This document shows positions 35,624-43,990 of a DNA stretch of 64,000 bases, in pieces. The DNA is from Pseudomonas fluorescens (GTDB taxonomy: Bacteria; Pseudomonadota; Gammaproteobacteria; Pseudomonadales; Pseudomonadaceae). The translations under genes and the position numbers were made by a program. The notes under the pieces are model-generated. The model was not told the origin of the DNA and made no database searches. It saw only the letters and a program-made list of their open reading frames with translations. Each line of letters begins with the position of its first letter. Position 1 is the first letter of the stretch. The stretch spans positions 1,922,001 through 1,986,000 of the forward strand of contig LR782234.1 in NCBI GenBank assembly GCA_902825215.1, given 5' to 3'.

Positions 35624-37288
35624 TCAACCTTCTCGCACAATGAAAAGCGTTGGATGGTCGGCGGACAGGTACTGTATGCCGCCCACCAGATAGGCCACTT
35701 CGGTTTGATCCAGGAAGCGCTTCAGTGCCTGTTTGTTCTGGGAATTGAGCAGCGCCAGGAATTGCGGATTGGTGAAATTCGAGCCAGGGGCGGTATAACG
35801 CGCAACATAGTCGCCGCTGACGGGTGGCAGTTTCAGGATGAACAGTGCGGCAATGTTCGGTGGGCTGAAAACCACCGCGTTTTCTTCGAGCTGACGCGGG
35901 GACGGCGTAACGGTGTAACCGTTGTCCTGCAGGATGTGTGCAAACAATGCGCGCAAATTTGCCGGAGTAGGCGCCGCCGTATAGGCGTCCCATTGCTGTG
36001 GAAATTTCTTCGGCTCGAAATCCAGGCGCTGCAGCAGGTTCACGTCAGGCGCGGGTAACGCCAGTAATCTGCCGCCTGTCAGGTTGCCGGGCAACGTCGA
36101 CAGTGTCGGCAACATCAGCAGCGGGTCGCTCAGGCCAAGGCCTGGGGCTTCATGGTTGACCTTGTCGAGCCAGTAGCGGTAGGTCAGGGTCATGACTGAC
36201 AAGCCGTCGCCCGTTATGCCGTCCGGCAGCGATACGCGATCAAATACCGCTCTGGCAAGGTTGTCGATCGACGGGTCCGAAAGGTGCTTGAAGGCCGTGG
36301 AAACGTATTGGGCCTGGGGCATCGCGAACGGCGGGTGATCGTCGAGCACTCTCCACAGGCCATCCCGTTTCAGGGCCCATTTTGGTTGGCGCGAGGGGGC
36401 ATGACGCAACATGTCTTCGAATGCGTCATATCGGCCCGGCGAAAAACCGGGGTGCTGCAGATAGACCAGACCGCTGTCGGCTCCCAGGCTCTGGGCGACG
36501 ATCCGGTAATGCAAACCGCCTATTTCGATCGACTCGCCTGATTCGGGTCGTGTGGTTCGGCCCCAGTTTTTCCATAGCGCAGTTGAAAGATCCAGAGCGG
36601 TATCCTGGCGCGAGACGAGATCCGCCACCAAAGCGCGTGTATCGCTCGCCGCAAGGGCTTGCTCTTGCGCAGAAATACGCCTGGCCGGTACCGCCAGGAC
36701 GTGCGCGGACTCAGCGAACAGCGGGTCGACCCACGGATCAGTGGCTTGCCGCGACGAGTCGACCTCACGCCAGAGCGTGCTCCCGGGAATCTGCTCGACT
36801 CGCTGGCCGGTCGGCGTCGATTCACCTGCGAAGGTTTGTCGCCAGCCATCCGCGCTTCTGCCCACCATGACGACGCCCTCAGGCAGCTCGACATAAGTTT
36901 TGTTGCGCTTGTCGTACAGAAAACCTTCGGTGCCGTTTGCCTTGCGTTTAAGTAGCAGGACGGATGCGGGATTGATGTATGCCGGCGGCGAGAACCGCTC
37001 ATCGCTTGAGGTGCCGGCCAATGCAAACGGTTCGTTATGTACAGGATTTATCGCCAGCGAGTCAGTCACCCGCGCTGTACTCGCTACGGTGCGGCTGGCC
37101 GGTGCGGGGCTGATGATGACACTGGGGCGGGGCGCGGGTGCACCCGGCAAGGTTTGCGGGTTGTTCGGATCCGGATTGGCCCCCGTGTCAGCCGTGGATG
37201 TGGCCGGTTGATCAGGCAGGGGATGTGGCAATGTCGCCGGCGTTTCGGGCGATGTCGGGCGAGGGATTTTTTTCGGCGGTTTGGCCAT
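35624..37288 (-). CDS. Toxin-cluster paralogue B (554 residues), unknown function
   Basis: Paralogue of the genes on both sides. The start MAKPPKK is chosen because the same opening occurs in paralogue A; a frame start at 37408 adds 40 residues without a ribosome site. The Pro/Thr-rich N terminus (1-90) is followed by module A (YDKRNKTYVE, GVVMVGRS, IPGSTLWRE), module B (LWKNWG, YLQHPGFSP, DAFEDMLRHAPSRQP, ITGDGL), module C (FEPKKFPQQWDAY), and the C-terminal GGIQYLSADHPTLFIVREG. It contains no recognised catalytic motif. An 85-base gap separates it from paralogue C. Confidence 0.6.
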   Translation of the reverse strand: MAKPPKKIPRPTSPETPATLPHPLPDQPATSTADTGANPDPNNPQTLPGAPAPRPSVIISPAPASRTVASTARVTDSLAINPVHNEPFALAGTSSDERFSPPAYINPASVLLLKRKANGTEGFLYDKRNKTYVELPEGVVMVGRSADGWRQTFAGESTPTGQRVEQIPGSTLWREVDSSRQATDPWVDPLFAESAHVLAVPARRISAQEQALAASDTRALVADLVSRQDTALDLSTALWKNWGRTTRPESGESIEIGGLHYRIVAQSLGADSGLVYLQHPGFSPGRYDAFEDMLRHAPSRQPKWALKRDGLWRVLDDHPPFAMPQAQYVSTAFKHLSDPSIDNLARAVFDRVSLPDGITGDGLSVMTLTYRYWLDKVNHEAPGLGLSDPLLMLPTLSTLPGNLTGGRLLALPAPDVNLLQRLDFEPKKFPQQWDAYTAAPTPANLRALFAHILQDNGYTVTPSPRQLEENAVVFSPPNIAALFILKLPPVSGDYVARYTAPGSNFTNPQFLALLNSQNKQALKRFLDQTEVAYLVGGIQYLSADHPTLFIVREG

Positions 37289-37484
37289 TTGATTGCTCGT
37301 TGCAAGGCTGGGCAGGGTTGGCCGTAAACTCGGGAGGCTGCTTCGCTGTGCTGATGCGCAACCGCGCGCTTGCCCGATGTGTTGGCGTGAAGATGCCATG
37401 GTCGGCAAACGTCTGGCCCGGCGTGCGGTACATATGTATTGAGCAGAGGCCGATTGCTGCGGGTTGTTACGTGATTCGTGAACA

Positions 37485-37526
37485 GCCTGCGCTCGCTGAA
37501 AAATCCGGCGAGCGCAGGCAGGCCGG
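37485..37526 (-). terminator. Strong hairpins after paralogue A
   Basis: A perfect 12-base inverted repeat GCCTGCGCTCGC/GCGAGCGCAGGC (37485-37496 with 37508-37519) overlaps an alternative minus-strand hairpin CCGGC/GCCGG (37522-37526 with 37505-37509) followed by ATTTTT. Either could attenuate transcription between paralogues A and B. Confidence 0.5.
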
Positions 37527-37528
37527 GT

Positions 37529-39373
37529 TTACCGATCTCTGATGATGAACACCGAGTCCGGATTGGAATCGACCTTCAATACGCCGCCGATGAGCCAGGT
37601 CACTTTGTTGTCTGCCGTTGCGGCGGTCAGGGTGCGAAACGCGTCGTCGCCAATCCTCGCCGGCAGATGCGGATCTGCCAGTTCATTGCCCGGCGTGTGG
37701 GACAGGCCGACGTGGTCAACCGAGCCCAGTTTCAGGAAATACACCTGATCATGGGGCTGGCGCCTGAACACCAGGGTTGGCCTGTGATGGTCATGCGTCA
37801 GCGGGAAGATGTCGTAGCCACTGCGTACCAACAGGGCGCCAAGCAAACGCCTGAGGTTCAGATCGCTGGGGTAGGTCTTGTAATGATTCCATTCGACTGG
37901 AAAGCGCAGCGGGTCAAAACTCAGCCGTTGCAGCTCGCTGTCGGACTGCGAGGGCATGGGGATGAGCTTTTTGCCGTTGATATCGATTGAGGGCGCCACC
38001 GCCAGCATGTTCAACGGGTCGGCATAGGCCGGAGCGGTGGGAAAGGGCTTTTGCTTCCACTGGTGCAGCACCGCCTGAATGTTCACCAGACCGGTGCCGG
38101 TAATGACGGCCGAGTTGTCTGCCAGTTCAAACAGCTTTCGCGCGACGGCCCATGCCGTGGCTGCGGAAAAGTCCGTAAAGGTATTGGCAACCGATTGCGC
38201 GATGGGCTCTTCGAAAAAGCGTTTTCCAGGATGGACTTCGCCGGGGTCGTTACCGATGCGAAACGTGGCGACCGGTTGCAATGACGGCGCGGTGCGCAGC
38301 ATCTTCTCAAACGCATCGAAGCGCCCCGGAACAAAGTCGGGGTGTTGCACAAAATAGACTTTGGGGGTGCGGTTGGAGCCGACGGGCACGATTGGATAAT
38401 GAAACCAGCCAAGCTGGATCGATTCCACCGCCGGTGGTTTGTTCAAATGTCCCCACGGTAACCAGAAGAATGGCGTTTGCGCGGTCGGTACGTTGGCGTC
38501 AAGCGCAGCCGCAAACGGTTGTTCGCTCGCTTCTGGCCGCGCTCGTTTGCTCGGGCCGGCGGCCGGCTCGGCCGATTCTGCGCCACGCCGAGACGCAGCG
38601 GCTGGCGGAGTGCCGGTGGCGAGTGTCTGCAGTGCTTTGGGTCGCCAAAGCAGCGTGCCGGGGATCGGCTCGAACACGATATCGGAGGAATGTCTTGTTA
38701 CCGCCGAGGCGTGTCGGTACTCGCCTTGCGGATCTTTACGCACCATCACCGTGCCTTCTGCGGTATCGACGAACGCTTGCTTGAGCTTGTTGTAGCGGAT
38801 GCCACTCGTTGAAAGTTCGGCTTTGGTCAGGGTATTGGCGTCATCCGCTGAGAGGTAGCTGAGCTGATGCGAAGGAGCCGGGGCGCCGGTGGGGACGCCG
38901 GGACGATGAATGGACCAACTGGCCTGGCCCTCGATCCGCGTCAGCAGTGGGCCGGGCACGCCGGGGGCGAAAGTCATGGGCACGTAATAATTGCCGCGAG
39001 GATTCTGCTCGACGAGAAAACGGCCGGCGCTGCCGAGTTGCGCGTAGGTGCGTTGATCGGGCCCGGTAAACAGCCCGCTGTCATCACCGATCGGCGTTAG
39101 CTCATGCAAACGTTCCTGCGGCCAGGCGACTGCATTGCGCGCGCCATTTCCGGTATCGCTGGCTGACTCCGGCATCACGCGCACGGTGATTGCCGAACGG
39201 TCGGTGACTGACGCGTCGGGCAATGCCGTGGCCGAATCGATAGCGGAGGCAAGGGGATCGGGCAGGTGGGTACGCCCGCGGGTGCCTGTACCTGAATTCA
39301 ACGGCTCGGCCCGCGTGGTCACGGTGATATCGTCAGTTTTTGTCACAGCAATTCTTTTCGGTGGCTTGGCCAT
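37529..39373 (-). CDS. Toxin-cluster paralogue A (614 residues), unknown function
   Basis: The longest of the three paralogues. It starts MAKPPKRIAV; a TTG two codons upstream is less likely. The disordered N terminus (about 1-85) is followed by an extra module (about 90-160) not obvious in the others, module A (YNKLKQAFVD, GTVMVRKD, IPGTLLWRP), an Ala-rich linker (about 250-295), module B (YFVQHPDFVPGRFDAFEKML, APSLQP, ITGTGL), module C (FDPLRFPVEWNHY), and the C-terminal signature VFIIRDR. There is no signal peptide. It is first after the 1170-residue gene with a 168-base gap, so promoter sharing is plausible but unproven. Confidence 0.6.
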   Translation of the reverse strand: MAKPPKRIAVTKTDDITVTTRAEPLNSGTGTRGRTHLPDPLASAIDSATALPDASVTDRSAITVRVMPESASDTGNGARNAVAWPQERLHELTPIGDDSGLFTGPDQRTYAQLGSAGRFLVEQNPRGNYYVPMTFAPGVPGPLLTRIEGQASWSIHRPGVPTGAPAPSHQLSYLSADDANTLTKAELSTSGIRYNKLKQAFVDTAEGTVMVRKDPQGEYRHASAVTRHSSDIVFEPIPGTLLWRPKALQTLATGTPPAAASRRGAESAEPAAGPSKRARPEASEQPFAAALDANVPTAQTPFFWLPWGHLNKPPAVESIQLGWFHYPIVPVGSNRTPKVYFVQHPDFVPGRFDAFEKMLRTAPSLQPVATFRIGNDPGEVHPGKRFFEEPIAQSVANTFTDFSAATAWAVARKLFELADNSAVITGTGLVNIQAVLHQWKQKPFPTAPAYADPLNMLAVAPSIDINGKKLIPMPSQSDSELQRLSFDPLRFPVEWNHYKTYPSDLNLRRLLGALLVRSGYDIFPLTHDHHRPTLVFRRQPHDQVYFLKLGSVDHVGLSHTPGNELADPHLPARIGDDAFRTLTAATADNKVTWLIGGVLKVDSNPDSVFIIRDR

Positions 39374-39541
39374 ATACAACTACTCAATGAGGGTGAGAAC
39401 GAGCGCAATCAGCCGCTCGCCGTATTGTTCAGGCGCACCCGTTTACATCCCGTAAGGCCAAGGCCCGGGAAGTGCTGACGAAGTTCGCTTACTTCAACTG
39501 CAGAGTGCGCAAAAGATCAGTGGTGGACACTGTGTAAGACG

Positions 39542-42500
39542 TTACGCCGGCGGGACGTTGATCAACGGCGGATTGAAAATTTGCGCATCCTGATGGCCGC
39601 ATTGATTGAGCACTCGCAATGCGGAATATTCGACACGGGATTTGTCGCTGCGCAGGATCCAGTCAAATGTGGCAAAGCTGTAACTGAATGCGCCGGGCCA
39701 ATTGTCGGCGAAGGCGATATTGCGCACTTTTACTTGCCGACCGGCCATCGATGCGAAGGCTTTTGGCAAGGGCCGGGTCGGGTCGGGTGCTTCGAAATAG
39801 CGCGCATCGAGGCCGTCTTCATAGACCCGGTCAAATGAAAGATCCACGACATGCACGACGCCTTTTTCGGTGATCACGCGGATTTGATCGATCAGATCTT
39901 CACTGCCGTAAACGGGCAGGTGCACCGTGCAATTGCCGATCAGCAACTGATTGTTTTCCAGGCTCACCTCGACCGTTCCCAATGCTGTCGCATCGATTTC
40001 CCAGGTCGATGAGTAAGGCAGCCTGAGTTCGGCATCGGCCATTGCGCCAGGCGTGGAAAGTCTGATGGTCATGGCGGCAGCCAGATGCACCAGATAGGTT
40101 GCCCCTCGACCTTCCAGAGTTTCCATCGCGGTTTGACGGGGCAACGAGCTAAGCGTGGCGCAGGCATTCAAAGCACCGAGCTTGTACGCTTCATTCGTTG
40201 GCAACTCATAGTCAAATTGCTTCTTTCGAAACTCGAGAGGCAGATGGATAGGGGTGGTCCAGTGCAGGAATTCTGTCGCCTGATAGTTGGCATCGGCAGG
40301 CGCGGCATCCGTTTCCGGCGTGAGCTCAGCGTTCAGGGCAACGCCGTCACTGAATATCAGCAAATATTTATGGCTGGGACGCGCGGCCATGGTGCGCAAG
40401 ATCTTGATCATGTTTCTGGGATCAGAACCACCTCGCGCTTGGGCAAAATATTTAAGTGTGATGTGCGTTTTGCCGAAGTGATACGTCAGATCACAACCGG
40501 CTATCAGGTCTTTATATTTTTCCGACTCACGCGCAAAAAAATGCGCTTCGACCTTGCTCAATTCGCTGCTGGCGTAGTCCAGATGAATGCTGGTAACCAC
40601 GTTGGGTCTTTCGACGGCATAGAATGCGATGCTTTGCATCGCGCGGGGCACGTAATACTGAGTTTCGCGCTGATCCATCGTCCAGCATTCGGGTGAATAA
40701 AGGATAATCGGTCGCGCCGGGCTTCCGTGTTTGCTGATTACTACTTCGATATCAACTTTTGCTCCGCTTTCAATTGTCTCGGGAAGGTCCGGGCGTAGTT
40801 GATAGCCGTCCTTGGTCAGAAAAGTAAGCTTGCCATTTTTCAGTTGGGTTATACCGTCTACTTTTTTATAAACATCGCGAATGATGACCAGGTTTTTTGG
40901 TCTGTCGTAGAACTCAAATCCGGAAGTAATAACCAGCGCGTTGTTTTCGATATGCCAGCTTTCAATCAAACCAATACGCCAGTTCAATTCGACGCTGCTT
41001 TCTTGCTCGCCGTCTTCGATGATGCAGATACGACCTTCCACGTGATCGACGAAATATTCATCGACGCCTTCCTCACCCGATGCGGTTGCATCTTTATGCA
41101 GCATGTGTATCTGGTCGTTGCCGGCACCCGCATTGATCGTGTCACTGCCGCGTGACTTGATGATGTTGCGGTGCTCGTTTCCCCTGACAGTGCTGGCAGC
41201 ACTGCGAACGGTGTCAATATTTTCGATATTTTCCACAAGGCTGTGGAATTGGTAGGTTGCGCCATCCTCCACCTTGGAGGCCGGCGTTCTTATGTGCAAC
41301 GTGCCTGCGGGCAAGTCTATGTCATAGCCTTTGTCCGTGAAGTTGTGACCGTTGAGCGTTAGCGTGTCATTACCTGCGCCGCCTCTCAGTTTTGAGTAAT
41401 CCGATTCAGCAATGTTTTTTCTTAGCGCCTCTGCTGCATCCTCAAACACGAACTGATCATCTTTTTCCCCGCCCGTCAGGTCCTTGGTTCCAGAGCCGTA
41501 ATGGAAAACGTTGGGTTTCTTCTCAACGCCTTTGATCGAATCACGGCCATCGCCGATAAACCACAAGATGCTCTTGTCGTCTCCGGCAACGCCCAGCTCT
41601 GCGCCGGGTGTGTCCTTGGTAACGCCATCACGGGCGTCGATCGTGTCATCTGTTCCCCGTACCACCGGGACGTTTTCCATTTCCCAGGAATCGACCTTGG
41701 TCCACCAGTTGCGCCTGCGTACGCGCGTGGCCACCAGATCAACGGCGAAGGCGCCATTGACGACCGCTTCGGTGGTGTCCTTCAGGTCTGTATCCAGCAG
41801 CCTGCGCGCCTTGTGTTTGAGCTGTTGCGAATGCTGGATCAAGGTTTTGGCCTGGTTGTAGCGGTCCTTGACGCCTTGCTCGACATCCATCATGCAGAAC
41901 GTAAAAAAACCGGAGCGCCAGCGTTCGCCCAGCGTCAGTTCAATGTATTCGTCGATGTCTTCGACGACGCGTACCGCCCCATACACCTGCGATCCGATGG
42001 CCAGGCACGCGCCGGCCAACAGTCCCGCAGGCCCCACGAAGGGCAAGCCGGCCATCGCTGCCGTTCCCAGGATGACGGTCATGGCGGCGCTGGTGATGCT
42101 CAAACCGGCGCTGACGTAATGATCAATGGCTTCTTTTCCGGTGGCATGACTGGCAGCGTTCAGCGAGCGGACCGCTGTGAAGATATCGAAAGGCAAGGTC
42201 AGGGCGCCGCCAATCAACCCCCCGGAGCGACCCAGCCTGAGCGCAAATCGGGTTTTGGCAAAGTCGCGGAAAACGGTCTGCCCGGCGGTCAACATCTCGG
42301 TGGCAATCTTGCTGACGCCAATATCAATCGCAATGGAACCGATTTCCGAAGCAATCCCGACACTGTTTATTACCACTTCCGAGGTGTCGCCCGCTTTGAT
42401 TGCAGCGATCACGCCGCGCAATCCCGCGTATATGCCGAACGCTTGAAGGCCGACGCTTGAGCCAACGGTCAGATAGGATTTTGTTGCGGCAGCCCAGCGG

Positions 42501-43054
42501 CCGGTATTTTTCGGGAGTTGGGTATGTTGCAAATCGAGGTTTTGTGCGCGGGTAAGAAGTTGCTCGATTTTGTTGCGATAGTTGCCAGGGCCGGCTTCGC
42601 TTTGCGTGACTTCACGGATCATTCGTGGCGCCGTGAGAGGGCGGCGACTGGCCATGTCAAAGAGCAGATTCGGTAGCAGGTATACGTCGTTGCCGCTCGA
42701 AGCCTTCATGCAACGCTCTACGGCGCTGGCGTTGAACTGCAACGAGTTGATGAACGATCGCTTGGGCGTGCGGAAGAAGGTGTTTTCACCGTTCAACGGT
42801 TTTCCGTCAATGGTTGCGCCCAAAGCATCGAGGGAAGCCCGTGTTATCGAAATTTCGCCGATTTGTAGCGGGCCGAAGACCGTGTCGTTGACCTTCAATT
42901 GGCCAGTTTTGTTTTTGCGGGAAGTGTCCGGTGCAGTATCTGCAGCGTTATCGAAATCAATTGTCGAAGCATCATGTGCGTTTTTCTCGAACTTCATGTC
43001 GTTGATCACGACCGGATCTAATTGAATCGAGGCTTCGCTTATCAGAGTGGCCAT
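39542..43054 (-). CDS. Large toxin-like protein: hydrophobic translocation-like region plus RTX-like repeats
   Basis: An 1170-residue protein without signal peptide. Residues 1-185 are unrecognised. Residues about 190-410 alternate long hydrophobic stretches (GLQAFGIYAGLRGVIAAI, VVINSVGIASEIGSIAIDIG, AAMTVILGTAAMAGLPFVGP) with VVEDIDEYIELTLGERW, resembling the TcdA/TcdB-Mcf-FitD pore-forming/translocation region. Degenerate RTX nonapeptides follow (GGEKDDQFVF near 530, GGAGNDTL near 558, GAGNDQIHM near 643). Residues 700-1170 are unrecognised and beta-rich. No glycosyltransferase or cysteine protease domain is seen, so it would need partners or act as a pore. AAGGAAG precedes the ATG. Parts are clearly A+T-rich (22 G or C of 60 at 40861-40920). 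Confidence 0.6.
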   Translation of the reverse strand: MATLISEASIQLDPVVINDMKFEKNAHDASTIDFDNAADTAPDTSRKNKTGQLKVNDTVFGPLQIGEISITRASLDALGATIDGKPLNGENTFFRTPKRSFINSLQFNASAVERCMKASSGNDVYLLPNLLFDMASRRPLTAPRMIREVTQSEAGPGNYRNKIEQLLTRAQNLDLQHTQLPKNTGRWAAATKSYLTVGSSVGLQAFGIYAGLRGVIAAIKAGDTSEVVINSVGIASEIGSIAIDIGVSKIATEMLTAGQTVFRDFAKTRFALRLGRSGGLIGGALTLPFDIFTAVRSLNAASHATGKEAIDHYVSAGLSITSAAMTVILGTAAMAGLPFVGPAGLLAGACLAIGSQVYGAVRVVEDIDEYIELTLGERWRSGFFTFCMMDVEQGVKDRYNQAKTLIQHSQQLKHKARRLLDTDLKDTTEAVVNGAFAVDLVATRVRRRNWWTKVDSWEMENVPVVRGTDDTIDARDGVTKDTPGAELGVAGDDKSILWFIGDGRDSIKGVEKKPNVFHYGSGTKDLTGGEKDDQFVFEDAAEALRKNIAESDYSKLRGGAGNDTLTLNGHNFTDKGYDIDLPAGTLHIRTPASKVEDGATYQFHSLVENIENIDTVRSAASTVRGNEHRNIIKSRGSDTINAGAGNDQIHMLHKDATASGEEGVDEYFVDHVEGRICIIEDGEQESSVELNWRIGLIESWHIENNALVITSGFEFYDRPKNLVIIRDVYKKVDGITQLKNGKLTFLTKDGYQLRPDLPETIESGAKVDIEVVISKHGSPARPIILYSPECWTMDQRETQYYVPRAMQSIAFYAVERPNVVTSIHLDYASSELSKVEAHFFARESEKYKDLIAGCDLTYHFGKTHITLKYFAQARGGSDPRNMIKILRTMAARPSHKYLLIFSDGVALNAELTPETDAAPADANYQATEFLHWTTPIHLPLEFRKKQFDYELPTNEAYKLGALNACATLSSLPRQTAMETLEGRGATYLVHLAAAMTIRLSTPGAMADAELRLPYSSTWEIDATALGTVEVSLENNQLLIGNCTVHLPVYGSEDLIDQIRVITEKGVVHVVDLSFDRVYEDGLDARYFEAPDPTRPLPKAFASMAGRQVKVRNIAFADNWPGAFSYSFATFDWILRSDKSRVEYSALRVLNQCGHQDAQIFNPPLINVPPA

Positions 43055-43273
43055 TTGAACTTCCTTGTCCTGGCGGGTTGTTGTTAAAACAGGCCGGGAT
43101 AATAAGGGGAGTGTTCAAATGGTGTACATCAATGGGTTGTTGCGGTGTATTGCGCATCATCCCGGTGATGTTTGCGGCGGGGCTTTCAAGTTGGGGTCGC
43201 CGTCTGACGGAAATCTCTCAAGTCAGACGGTGCCATTAGTTGATTCATAATGAACCAACGGATCAAACCTTTT

Positions 43274-43903
43274 TCAGTGACTGCTGAGCAACGAGGCTGC
43301 CCCGGCACCACCGAACAGCCCGGCGCTGATGCGGTTGAACCAGCTTTGCCCTTTGCCGCTGCGCAGGTACCGGGCCGCGCCATGGGCACCGAGGCCGTAG
43401 GCCAGTTTGCACAACAGGTCCAGCACGGTCCAGGTGGCGATCATCACCAGCAGTTGCGGCAGAAATGGCTGCTCGGCGCTGAGGAACTGCGGCAGGAACG
43501 CGGCAAAAAACAGGATGTCTTTTGGATTGCTGGCGCCCAGCACGAAGGCGCGGGTGAACAGTGCGCGAAAGCGCGGCACCGGCGCGGCTTGCGGAACGTC
43601 GGCACCGACCGACGGCTGACGCGACTGTTGCCAGCTCTGCCAGGCGAGGTAGAACAGATACAGCGCGCCGACGATTTTCAGTGCACTGAACAATTGCTCG
43701 GAAGCGAGCAACAATGCACCCAGGCCCAGGGCCGATGCGCTGAGCAGGCAGATCGAGGCCGTGACACCGCCTAAAAACGCCGGGTAGGAACGGCGCAATC
43801 CGTAGTTCAGGCTGTTGCTGATCATCAACAACGACAGCGGCCCCGGAATGAGGATCACCACCAACGCAGCGCCGCTGAACAGCAGCCAGGTTTCCAGACT
43901 CAT
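43274..43903 (-). CDS. LysE/RhtB family amino-acid exporter
   Basis: A 209-residue inner membrane protein with six helices. The family N terminus is MSLETWLLFSGAALVVILIPGPLSLLMI (PGP motif after the first helix). It exports amino acids or derivatives; the substrate is unknown. AGGAG lies before the ATG at 43903; a frame start nine codons upstream is rejected. It is separated from the toxin-like gene by 219 bases, so the link is not evident. Confidence 0.88.
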   Translation of the reverse strand: MSLETWLLFSGAALVVILIPGPLSLLMISNSLNYGLRRSYPAFLGGVTASICLLSASALGLGALLLASEQLFSALKIVGALYLFYLAWQSWQQSRQPSVGADVPQAAPVPRFRALFTRAFVLGASNPKDILFFAAFLPQFLSAEQPFLPQLLVMIATWTVLDLLCKLAYGLGAHGAARYLRSGKGQSWFNRISAGLFGGAGAASLLSSH

Positions 43904-43990
43904 CTTGTTGCTCCTTTTTGTTGTATTCATGAATGTGCAAAAGCCCCACCGGTGAGGGTGGGGCTGTCTGGAAACCGGACCGCGCAGCGC

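Noticed and set aside
39542..43054. Large protein as a type I-secreted adhesin or RTX haemolysin with activator
   Set aside because: Only a few degenerate nonapeptides, no large glycine-rich array, and no hlyBD-like or acyltransferase genes nearby.
43274..43903. LysE exporter as an immunity or export gene of the toxin-like block
   Set aside because: Standard amino-acid exporter sequence, own ribosome site and 219-base gap; no evidence of linkage beyond neighbourhood.
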